From Planctomycetota bacterium (GTDB lineage: Bacteria > Planctomycetota > Planctomycetia > Pirellulales > Pirellulaceae): a stretch of DNA of 30,705 nucleotides. The position numbers and the translations under genes are program-made. This document shows, in pieces, positions 23,815-30,705 of the stretch. Position 1 is the stretch's first letter, and each line of letters begins with the position of its first letter. A model generated the notes under the pieces. That model worked only from the letters and a program-made list of their open reading frames with translations. It ran no database searches and was not told where the DNA came from. The DNA is taken from positions 1 through 30,705 of the forward strand of contig JAPLNJ010000616.1 in assembly GCA_026692885.1 (NCBI GenBank), written 5' to 3'.

Positions 23815-24543
23815 ATGCCGCTGATCGAGCTGCGTGACATCCGCAAAATCTACACGCTCGGCGACGTCGAGGTGCAGGCCCTGGCCGGCGTCTCGCTGGA
23901 CATCGACCGCGGAGAGTACGTGGCCCTGATGGGTCCGTCGGGATCGGGCAAGTCCACCCTGATGAATACCCTCGGCTGCCTGGATCGGCCGACCAGCGGC
24001 AGTTACCTGCTGGACGGCCTGGAAGTGGTGACGATGTCCCAGGATGACCGGGCTCGTCTGCGCAACCACAAGATCGGTTTTGTGTTTCAGAATTTCAACC
24101 TATTGTCGCGCACCAGTGCCTTGGAGAATGTCGAACTACCCCTGCTGTATGCAGGGACCCTGAGCGGACGCCGCCGGCATGAGCGGGCCAAGAGTATTCT
24201 GGGACGTGTCGGCCTGGACGACCGCCTGGACCACCATCCCTCGCAGTTGTCGGGCGGCCAGCAACAGCGGGTTGCCATCGCGCGGGCCTTGGCGAATGAA
24301 CCGTCGATCTTGCTGGCCGACGAGCCGACGGGTAATCTCGATTCACGCACCAGCCGCGAGGTGATGGAGTTGTTCCGGCAGTTGAACGAAACAGACGGGA
24401 TCACGGTGATTCTTGTGACTCACGACCAAGACGTGGCCCGCCACGCCCGCCGGGCGATCGTCATCCGGGACGGGCTGGTCGTCAGCGATGCCACGGATTT
24501 CCACCAGGCGGTCGAGGCCCTGCACGGGGACCCCCAGGTCTGA
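23815..24543 (+). CDS. LolD/MacB-type ABC transporter ATP-binding protein
   Basis: This 242-residue ATPase has Walker A GPSGSGKST (40-48), the Q-loop in FVFQNFNLL, signature LSGGQQQR (145-152), Walker B ILLADEPTGNLD (165 onward) and H203. The sequence type (VEVQALAGVSLDIDRGEYVALMG, LNTLGCLDRPTSG-like) is that of the MacB/LolD group, which works with FtsX-like permeases in lipoprotein or toxin export. The start is ATG 23815. An ATG at 23791 overlapping the PAC2 stop is a second option. No permease follows; the next plus-strand region is an intergenic stretch and then a transposase. Confidence 0.93.
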   Translation: MPLIELRDIRKIYTLGDVEVQALAGVSLDIDRGEYVALMGPSGSGKSTLMNTLGCLDRPTSGSYLLDGLEVVTMSQDDRARLRNHKIGFVFQNFNLLSRTSALENVELPLLYAGTLSGRRRHERAKSILGRVGLDDRLDHHPSQLSGGQQQRVAIARALANEPSILLADEPTGNLDSRTSREVMELFRQLNETDGITVILVTHDQDVARHARRAIVIRDGLVVSDATDFHQAVEALHGDPQV

Positions 24544-24683
24544 CGAATTCCGCGACCGTGCCGACCGCCTGGAATGGGACCTAACAGGCTAGCCCTACAG
24601 CCCGTCTCAGATGACCTTGCACCAACGCTAGCGGCGACAGCAATGACTGCATCCCCCTCGCATTGGGCTTGACATTTTCTGCG
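24544..24683. other. Intergenic region between ABC gene and transposase, nothing recognised
   Basis: These 140 bp hold no ORF or hairpin I can support. They should contain one end of the insertion sequence. I could not identify inverted termini with confidence. Confidence 0.4.
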
Positions 24684-25868
24684 TTATTCGTCCGCTTCGT
24701 CGTCGTCCATGTCCTCGTGCCAGTACCGATCTTCCTCGCGTCTCATGTCTTCAATGGCAGCTTGGCAGGTCGTCGGCGTGACCATTTCGAAGCCGCCTTC
24801 TAAATGCTCTCGAAGACCTTGCATGGTGGAATCGCATTTCGTCGCACAATGGTTCTTGACGACGCCCCAACATGTTTCGATCGGTTGAAGTTCAGGATGA
24901 TACTGGGGCGTTCGCAAGATCTCATGGCCTTTTGCTTTGGCAATTCGATCCAATTCGTATTCAGGTTTTGGACAAAGGGTACGGCACAATTGCAGCAACT
25001 CCGGTTTCAGCATTGACTCCTCGTAAATCGCAGGATGGTTTCCCTGAAGCCAATCGATCAAATCGGCCCTTTTTGTGGAAGTCGTGGGATAAGACGTGCC
25101 TTCTACGTAGACATTGTGATAAGGCGCGTTGTCCATCACTATCAGTGAACCGGCGGGAATCTGAGGGAGCAAACACTCGACGAACCATTTGCGGAAGTTT
25201 TCGAAGTTCATCTGGCCATGATAGTCGCCTGTCCGTTTCTTGGCTTGAAAGACTAACTTCGCTCTGTCCACCCATCCTTCGGCCGTGATCGCGTGAACCA
25301 AAATCAAACGAGGCCATTTTCCCGATGGTTTTTGCACCCAAGGCCCTTCTTCCGCAAAGTACCAAGTCCGTTCCGAAGAGTGATTCACATTGACGTAACT
25401 CTCATCAAGATAAACTTCAGGACCAATCGTTCCACCTTGGGCATCTCGGTTCGCAAGCTTGGCTCGCAAATAAGTTCGACGTGCAATCAGCACATCGTCA
25501 CGCTCTCGCAAAGCCGACTTCCGCCGCGACTTTCCAAAGACAAAGCCCATTCTTCCCAGAGCCCTTGCCAATGTGGCCTTGGGGATCCTCTCATAGTGTT
25601 CATCGAGCCAGTTGGAGAGGTCCCTTAAACTGACATGGCTTCCCTCGCGGTTGAGTTGTCGAATCTCGTGTCGTATCACGGTTTCCAAGGCAGGCTGGAT
25701 GCGATAGGGTGGTTTGCCTTTGGCCGCCAAATCGGGAGACGTGAGTGTTCCTATTTGATGATAGTCGCTGACAATTTCCTTCACGACACGTTCGCCAAGG
25801 CCAAGACGTTCAATGATTGATTTCCGGTAGGAATCTGAGACGATCAGCGTTTGTTCGCCTGGACTCAT
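24684..25868 (-). CDS. IS630-superfamily DDE transposase
   Basis: The 394-residue protein has an N-terminal helix-turn-helix region (to about 130: SIIERLGLGERVVKEIVSDY, HVSLRDLSNWLDEHYERIPKATLARAL). The DDE core follows, with D155 in YLDESYVN, D246 in IVMDNAPYH and E331 in HPELQPIETCWG. The E is 84 residues after the second D, against about 34-43 in most IS630/Tc1 enzymes, because of an inserted segment (TSTKRADLIDWL, LKPELLQLCRTLCPKPEYELD). The C-terminus is acidic (EDMDDDEADE). Base composition is clearly lower in GC than the neighbours, as expected of a recent arrival. Inverted termini were not found. Confidence 0.92.
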   Translation of the reverse strand: MSPGEQTLIVSDSYRKSIIERLGLGERVVKEIVSDYHQIGTLTSPDLAAKGKPPYRIQPALETVIRHEIRQLNREGSHVSLRDLSNWLDEHYERIPKATLARALGRMGFVFGKSRRKSALRERDDVLIARRTYLRAKLANRDAQGGTIGPEVYLDESYVNVNHSSERTWYFAEEGPWVQKPSGKWPRLILVHAITAEGWVDRAKLVFQAKKRTGDYHGQMNFENFRKWFVECLLPQIPAGSLIVMDNAPYHNVYVEGTSYPTTSTKRADLIDWLQGNHPAIYEESMLKPELLQLCRTLCPKPEYELDRIAKAKGHEILRTPQYHPELQPIETCWGVVKNHCATKCDSTMQGLREHLEGGFEMVTPTTCQAAIEDMRREEDRYWHEDMDDDEADE

Positions 25869-25920
25869 CGGTCACGTACGTGCGGTTGACGATTGGGAAG
25901 AGCGGTCCCCTGTTGACACC

Positions 25921-25927
25921 GGAAGGA
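25921..25927 (+). promoter_or_regulatory. Shine-Dalgarno site of the original propeller gene start
   Basis: The site ggaagga lies 7 nt before a GTG at 25935. That GTG opens a frame encoding a signal-peptide-like segment, which identifies it as the probable original start of the damaged propeller gene. Confidence 0.6.
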
Positions 25928-25934
25928 CTTAACT

Positions 25935-26742
25935 GTGGAGACGATCTTGCAGCCACGTACGCCCCAGCAATTCGCCCTCGTCGTAATCTTCGTGCTGTTT
26001 GGTGATTCCGGCTGAGCCTAAGAGCGAGCGTGCGGTCCAGGATGGCCTGCCTGCCGCCGAGCGATCGCCAACCAACGACTGGCCATGCTGGCGTGGGCCG
26101 AATGCCGCTGGCGTGGCGGACGGTCGTAAACTTCCGTTGCGTTGGAGCCGGACCGAAAACGTCCGCTGGTCGGTCAAGTTGCCGGGATGGGGAACGAGTT
26201 CGCCGGTGGTCGACGCCAAGACGCATGCCGAGTTGTGGCGCTATGGCGAAGGCGAAGGGCCGTTCAACGGCGAGATCATCGTCAGTCCGACCTGCGGGGA
26301 CGACCTGGTGTTCCTGCAGTTGTGGCGTCAGAGTCGCATTCACGCAATTCGGCTCACCGGCGATCAGCAACCACCGGAGCCGGCTTGGGTCAGCGACAAG
26401 CCGGGTCCCCAGGAACCCTCGCTGCTTTACTACCGTGGACTGCTGTATGCTCTCCTGGACAACGGCGTTTTGGTCTGCTTGGACGGGAAGACAGGCCAGG
26501 AGCAGTACCGAGAGCGGTTAGGTGCCGCCTGCAATTCGTCGCCGATTGTCTGCGACGGACGGATCTACGTGAGCGACAACACAGGCACCACCTTTGTCGT
26601 CCAGGCTGGCCGGCAGTACCGATTGCTGACCACGAACGAGTTGGACGAACGAATCACGGCCTCGCCCGCCATTTCGGGAAATGAGTTGATTTACCGAACC
26701 GATTCCCAGCTCTATTGCTTAGGCCTGTCTCTGGGCCAGTGA
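25935..26742 (+). pseudogene. PQQ-type beta-propeller gene, decayed (frameshift after signal peptide and internal deletion)
   Basis: The GTG at 25935 begins a signal-peptide-like frame (ILQPRTPQQFALVVIFVLFG) that stops at a TGA near 26013. The mature domain is in another frame (DWPCWRGPNAAGV onward) to 26742, for which only a TTG at 25999 is available. Aligned with the 440-residue propeller at 20184-21506, the sequence jumps from GTSSPVV to DAKTHAELWRY. Those points correspond to residues ~71 and ~270 of the intact protein, so about 198 residues (roughly three blades) are missing, without loss of frame. The C-terminal blades (VCLDGKTGQEQYRERL, LYCLG) remain. An IS630-type gene ends just upstream. 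Confidence 0.75.
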
Positions 26743-27059
26743 ACCCGTCCAACCACGCGATCCCGCTGGCCAACAGGCTGCCAGACGCCTATCCTGATGA
26801 AGGGGTTGAAACCGTTGCTGCTCAGCAGAAAGGATTGAAACCCAGATCGCGAAGCCCGGCTGAAGCCGGCTCCCAGAAATGCTTCGGGCAGCGGCTCCCA
26901 CCAGCTGAAGCTGGTGGCAGACAGGGTGTCGGCTGAAGCCGACAACCGGACGACCAAGGCGGCCAATTGAACGTGAGCCACTTTCCGTTGCCCGCCGCCG
27001 CGAGTTACCGCCCAACCGGGAAGTTATTTTGGTCCGCGTTGCTACAGGAATGATCCAGT
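26743..27059. other. Intergenic region with three small GCTGAAGC hairpins
   Basis: The gap holds no ORF. The only structure seen is the hairpin cluster at 26856-26944. Two attgaaac-like motifs near 26800-26840 do not form a repeat array. Confidence 0.6.
26856..26944. repeat. Cluster of three hairpins sharing a GCTGAAGC core
   Basis: Three small palindromes are spaced over 89 bp: ccggctgaagccgg (26856-26869), ccaccagctgaagctggtgg (26898-26917) and tgtcggctgaagccgaca (26927-26944). Each has a 2-nt ga turn. The flanking bases differ but stay complementary, so the pairing rather than the sequence is conserved. Confidence 0.85.
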
Positions 27060-28895
27060 CTAGCGGGAGGCGAGGTCGTACAGCACCCCATACTCTTCGG
27101 CGGCTTTCGACCACGAGAACTGCACGGCCTGCGCGTGCAAGTTGGCCAGCATTCCGGCATATCCTTCGGGGTCCTGTTGATAGACCTGGATGGCCCTCAA
27201 CAGAGCTCGGGTCAGGGCCTCGACCAACGCGATGTAGAGGGGATTCTCGCCGCGTGCGATCGGCTCCCCGCACTGCAGCAACTCGCGCCAGAGCAAACCC
27301 AATTCCTCCTCCGTGGCGACCGGGTGTTCTTCCCGGTAGAGCACTCCGGTGGCGTGGCTGCGATCTTGCTGGATGTCGACCACCTGCTGCACGAGGCCCC
27401 CCGTCGCGCGGGCGACTACCGGCGTGCCCTGCAGGTACGGTTCGGTGGCACCGCCAAAGGGCTCGTACATCGAAGGCATCACGCAGTAAGTCGCGCCAGC
27501 CATCGTTTCCAAATAGCCACGCTCCATCCGTTCCAGAACGCACAGCACCTCGCCCGGGCGGGAGGCCACGAGTTGTCGGAGATCGTTCGTGAAAGGCTCT
27601 GCGCCGCCGCCTACCGCGGGCGAAATCACGAAGCGAGCCAAGCCCGGTTCGAGGGCTTCGATCGCGCGGGCCAACACATCAAAGCCTTTCTGCCCCGGAT
27701 CCAGGCGGCCAAACATCATGAAGACGGGTACGGTGTCGGGCAGCTCCAGCAGCTTTCGCCCCGGCCCGCCGTTCAGGTAGCCGATGGCACCCCGCGGTGG
27801 ATTGTTGCTCCACAGCGACAACATCCGCCGCCGCAGGTCGTGCTTCTGTTGGAGCAGCTGCTGCGGTTGACGTTGACGTGCCTGGGCCAGGGCTTCGTCG
27901 GAGTAGACGGCAGTCGGTTTCAGAAATAGCCCGTTGTTCACACCGATCATCCCCTGCCGGGAGAAAATCTCCTGGAGATGATTGGCAAAATGGACTGTCT
28001 GCAAGGGATCCGCCGTCAATTCGCGAGCAAAGTTTCGGCTGACCGTCGAGCAGGGCGCATCGAGCAAGGGCAGCATGCACTCGTAGAACGTCTCTCGCCG
28101 CGGTACTGCTCCCAGCAGTTCTGCCACGCGCAAACTCGGCCAGCAGGCAGCCTCCGTGCGCTGCGTGATCAGCGCCAACTGGGCTTCGAGCAACGGGTTG
28201 TCGTAGGGATTGTGGGAGGTTGAGACCACGACCGCCGACCGCAGGGTCCGGTCCAGGATCGCCTCTTTGACGGTCAGTGCTGTCGACACGAATTGCCAGT
28301 CCTGGGGATGTAGCACGACATCCTCGGTCAGTCCCAAGGCGACCAGGATTCGGGGCACGGCGGCGCAGGCGAACAGGCTATCGTGCGCCAAGAGGGAGGG
28401 GGCATCAGGCGTGCTGGGACCGGTGTAGTCGTAGGGATCCAGGCCCTGGGGCCCGCCTGCGGCTTCGAAAAAACCCTCCGCTTCGAACAAGATCCAACGG
28501 ATCCCGTCCTTAGCACGGAACTCCCAGAGACGCAATTCGTGCGTCTGGTCACCGAAGGTGACCGTCGTACGGGGTCCCTCGACCAGCGGACTCGAAGCAG
28601 AGTGCTCTGATTTGGCGGGGGCGTGTTTCAGACGGGCATGCAACGGGCTTAACACGACGACGGCACGGTTGCGCTCCTGCAGCGCCGGCGGCAGACTCTG
28701 GGCCACGGCAAACAGCCCGCCGCTTTTGGCAAACGGATTCTCATACACGCAATAGACGATCGTACGCCGGCCATTCCTCATCCGGCGGCGCGCCTCATCC
28801 AGACGTTCCATCTCGTCGGCCGTGAACAGTGCGCGGAGTGCCCAGCGGTCGTGTTGCCAACCCGACACAGATTGCTGAAATTCCCGATCGATCAC
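27060..28895 (-). CDS. Glycogen synthase-like GT-B glycosyltransferase
   Basis: The length is about 611 residues from a GTG at 28895 (VIDREFQQSVSGW). The open frame continues to 28994, but those codons lie in palindromic element B2 and are unlikely to be the original start. The sequence has KSGGLF at ~57-62, equivalent to the KTGGL nucleotide-sugar loop of GT5 synthases. It also has HPQDWQ (like HxHDWQ) in the N-terminal domain and YEPFGGATEPYLQGTPVVARATGGL (E at ~478) in the donor domain. VFMMFGRLDPGQKGFDVL is the typical start of the second Rossmann domain. It would polymerise or extend alpha-glucan from a nucleotide sugar in the cytoplasm. An exact match to bacterial GlgA is not seen. No other glycogen genes lie nearby. 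Confidence 0.85.
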   Translation of the reverse strand: MIDREFQQSVSGWQHDRWALRALFTADEMERLDEARRRMRNGRRTIVYCVYENPFAKSGGLFAVAQSLPPALQERNRAVVVLSPLHARLKHAPAKSEHSASSPLVEGPRTTVTFGDQTHELRLWEFRAKDGIRWILFEAEGFFEAAGGPQGLDPYDYTGPSTPDAPSLLAHDSLFACAAVPRILVALGLTEDVVLHPQDWQFVSTALTVKEAILDRTLRSAVVVSTSHNPYDNPLLEAQLALITQRTEAACWPSLRVAELLGAVPRRETFYECMLPLLDAPCSTVSRNFARELTADPLQTVHFANHLQEIFSRQGMIGVNNGLFLKPTAVYSDEALAQARQRQPQQLLQQKHDLRRRMLSLWSNNPPRGAIGYLNGGPGRKLLELPDTVPVFMMFGRLDPGQKGFDVLARAIEALEPGLARFVISPAVGGGAEPFTNDLRQLVASRPGEVLCVLERMERGYLETMAGATYCVMPSMYEPFGGATEPYLQGTPVVARATGGLVQQVVDIQQDRSHATGVLYREEHPVATEEELGLLWRELLQCGEPIARGENPLYIALVEALTRALLRAIQVYQQDPEGYAGMLANLHAQAVQFSWSKAAEEYGVLYDLASR

Positions 28896-28907
28896 GTGCC
28901 GTTTCCC

Positions 28908-28985
28908 GTAGCATGGCTCTCCAGAGCCGTGTAGTCTTTCCCAACATTTCGTGACTAACTGCACGGCTCTGGAGAGACATGCTAC
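28908..28985. repeat. Palindromic element with GTAGC ends and CTCTCCAGAGCC core, family B copy 2
   Basis: The left arm gtagcatggctctccagagc (28908-28927) pairs with the right arm gctctggagagacatgctac (28966-28985), with one mismatch. The same arms occur at 15040-15125, but the loop is different. It lies directly upstream of the glycosyltransferase gene and abuts element A2. Confidence 0.92.
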
Positions 28986-29234
28986 TAGCACCAAACGGTT
29001 TTCGGGGTTGTCGGTGTCAAGAATGGGGTTTTACGGTTTCGCATAGACGGACCGCCAGCTGGGGTCAGACGTACAGATTTCAGTTTTCGCGGGTAAAAGG
29101 CTTCCCCTCGGCTTGGGCACACGACCGCGAAAACTGAAATCTGTACGTCTGACCCCTTGTCTCACGCCCCGTCTCTGCTGAACCGTTAAGTCTCATGCTT
29201 TGCGCGCAGGGGCCAAAATATCGTTTGCTACTAG
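28986..29234. repeat. Palindromic element, family A copy 2
   Basis: The perfect inner 32-bp arms are at 29061-29092 and 29125-29156. The outer paired arms carry gaatggggtttt...acggtt and the complement ending in cattct-like sequence. The extreme ends caccaaacg (28989) and cgtttgctactag (29222-29234) are partly complementary. The reverse complement aligns with 42-251 over nearly its whole length, giving the family boundaries. It lies between the glycosyltransferase and DUF1559 genes. Confidence 0.9.
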
Positions 29235-29411
29235 TACGGAACGAAACAATTCCTGGCGGCGATGGCGATTCAACGACGCAACCAGTCTACGGACTGCCCC
29301 GACGCGTGTCTACCGCCACAACCGGGCTCCTCCGGGCATGTCTGCTCCTTGACTTTTCCAGGGAAACTGCCACCATCGTAGAGCTGCAGGCACTGGCTGG
29401 TGACTCTTCTT

Positions 29412-30368
29412 ATGATCCTCCGTCACGATCGATCACATCGCGTCCACGCCATCCCGGGTTTCACGCTGGTGGAACTTTTGGTGGTCATCGCCATCATCGG
29501 TGTTCTGGTGGCGCTGCTGCTGCCGGCCGTGCAGGCTGCGCGCGAAGCCGCCCGGCGGATGCAGTGTGGCAACAACCTGCGTCAACTGGGCATCGCGGCG
29601 CAGAACTTCCATGCGGCCCAGAAACGCCTGCCCCCGGGCTATCTGGGGCCGTGGCCGCCGGTGCAGGTGCCACCCATCAGCGACCAGTTTGTGGGCGTCT
29701 TGCCCTATCTGTTGCCCTTCCTGGAGCAACCACACATCCAGCAGCAGATCCTCACCGAAATGAACGTGGACAAGGTGGCGGCCCCCTGGTGGACCGAGCC
29801 GTCCACGTGGGCCATCAGCCAGGCCACGCTCGGCGCTTTCCTCTGCCCTTCCGATGACCCCACCAGGTCCGACACAGGCACTTTCGTGGGCCTGCACACT
29901 TGGTATGACGCCGCCGCCAGCAAGATTTGGCTCGACGGACTGTACATGGGCGGGTCCAGTGGAACTGCCCTGGGACGCACGGACTACGTCGGTTGCGGCG
30001 GCGGCATGGGAGTCACGCAAAACGCGTATTGGGATCTGCGGCGCGGCGTGCTCACAAATCGTTCGAAGAACACCCTCGCCGCGGTCCTGGACGGCACCAG
30101 CAACACGCTGCTATTCGGTGAATCGCTGGGCGGCCAATACGGCAACCAGCGGAAATTCTCCCACAGTTGGATGGGTAGTGGACCCTTGCCCGTGGCTTGG
30201 GGTTTGGGGGATCGGGGTTATGAGAACTTCAGTAGTTGGCATGCGGGTGTGGTGCAGTTCTGCTTGGTTGACGGATCCGTCCGCCCGATTGCGGTCACCA
30301 TCCCCACACCTACGTTTATCAATCTGGGCGGCATGTCGGACGGCGAGGTCCCCGACCCAGGACGTTAG
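29412..30368 (+). CDS. DUF1559 pilin-like exported protein
   Basis: The length is 318 residues from ATG 29412; a GTG at 29400 is a second option. A type IV pilin-like leader (GFTLVE at 16-21, then a hydrophobic helix [19 protein letters not shown]) is followed by the typical [21 protein letters not shown]. The C-terminus carries the H-X9-DG motif (H277, D287-G288), which defines this planctomycete-specific family. Members are thought to be processed like prepilins and displayed at the cell surface or periplasm, but their function is unknown. Planctomycete genomes carry dozens of copies. The upstream 177 bp back to element A2 contain no other gene. Confidence 0.95.
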   Translation: MILRHDRSHRVHAIPGFTLVELLVVIAIIGVLVALLLPAVQAAREAARRMQCGNNLRQLGIAAQNFHAAQKRLPPGYLGPWPPVQVPPISDQFVGVLPYLLPFLEQPHIQQQILTEMNVDKVAAPWWTEPSTWAISQATLGAFLCPSDDPTRSDTGTFVGLHTWYDAAASKIWLDGLYMGGSSGTALGRTDYVGCGGGMGVTQNAYWDLRRGVLTNRSKNTLAAVLDGTSNTLLFGESLGGQYGNQRKFSHSWMGSGPLPVAWGLGDRGYENFSSWHAGVVQFCLVDGSVRPIAVTIPTPTFINLGGMSDGEVPDPGR

Positions 30369-30544
30369 CGGCGGAGGGCACGCGAAGGGGTCGGGAGTGG
30401 GGTGTTCAGTTTGTCGGATTCTGCCCTGAATTGGTGTTTTCCCGAATGCCTGATTCTGTTCCATTCTGGCTTGCTTCGCGGAGTGATTATGAAATCCAGG
30501 ATGACCGAGTGGCCCCTGGGGCACCCCTGCTGGTGATCCACAGG

Positions 30545-30664
30545 TTTTCGCCCCAACGGGGCAGCCACAAATCAGCCCAGGGCAAAGCGGAGCGGCGTAG
30601 CCGCGTAGCGCCGCCCTGGGTTATGAGAGGATTGAGAACACCAGCCCTGAAGGGGCGAAACAAG
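30545..30664. repeat. Nested inverted repeat with CAGCCCAGGGC core
   Basis: The inner arms cagcccagggc (about 30573) and gccctgggtta (about 30612) pair. The outer arms tttcgccccaacggggc (about 30546) and gccctgaaggggcgaaac (about 30645) pair imperfectly. Together they span about 120 bp, with gcggcgtagccgc as a further palindrome in the middle. The stretch from 30369 to 30544 and the final 40 bases hold nothing I recognise. Confidence 0.75.
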
Positions 30665-30705
30665 CCTTGGCCGCAGCGGACGAACGATGCGTGCGGGAAG
30701 AACCG

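Noticed and set aside
24544..25990. Inverted termini of the IS630-type element
   Set aside because: I compared the flanks for complementary ends next to TA and found only 6-7 bp chance matches (such as cctaacagg and cctgttgac), so borders are not called.
25817..26005. Small plus-strand frame between transposase and propeller gene
   Set aside because: It overlaps the 5' end of the transposase gene in antisense and has no start signal or recognisable sequence.
26795..26845. Two attgaaac/gttgaaac motifs about 30 bp apart, resembling CRISPR repeat ends
   Set aside because: There are only two short, imperfect motifs with no longer repeat unit around them, no regular spacers and no cas genes.
29235..29411. 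Promoter ttgact near 29350 for the DUF1559 gene
   Set aside because: No acceptable -10 box lies at 16-18 bp spacing.

Overview
The window looks like a GC-rich chromosomal segment from a planctomycete (Pirellulales/Gemmatales-like). The supporting gene content is a pilin-like DUF1559 protein with the H-X9-DG tail motif, tandem DUF1080 proteins, a Tat-exported Gfo/Idh/MocA oxidoreductase, PQQ-type beta-propellers with the WRGP start motif, and a very large secreted c-type cytochrome with a LamG end. No rRNA, tRNA or CRISPR was recognised.

Layout. Positions 1-3300 (minus strand) hold a broken secreted glycoside hydrolase gene, a secreted FG-GAP/VCBS propeller and a small DUF4190 membrane protein. 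Positions 3684-7649 (minus) encode a 1321-residue diheme protein related to the hydrazine synthase alpha family, followed by about 850 bp of stacked inverted repeats. From 8509 to 16176 lie an unrecognised secreted protein, a PilZ protein, a UbiD-type decarboxylase diverging from a PepA aminopeptidase, a DTW-domain tRNA modification enzyme with an extra C-terminal domain, NAD(P)H-hydrate epimerase, and an FmdB-type zinc ribbon. Positions 16349-21506 (minus) carry an M48 peptidase, two DUF1080 proteins, a Gfo/Idh/MocA oxidoreductase and a PQQ propeller. These fit a periplasmic sugar oxidation and 3-keto-glycoside cleavage module. From 21844 to 24543 (plus) are a Tat-exported flavodoxin-like reductase, a PAC2 protein and an ABC ATPase without its permease. 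An IS630-type transposase, a decayed PQQ propeller, a glycogen synthase-like glycosyltransferase and a DUF1559 protein complete the window.

The most striking feature is the intergenic DNA. Nearly every gap is filled with short, non-coding, palindromic elements of at least six families. They recur within the window and are nested inside each other. One sits in frame inside a peptidase gene. Two supply the TAG stop codon of the neighbouring gene in exactly the same phase. Two roughly 180-250 bp copies of one family lie in inverted orientation near the two ends of the window. Two genes (hydrolase and propeller) show internal deletions. No enzyme that would obviously mobilise these elements is encoded in the window.
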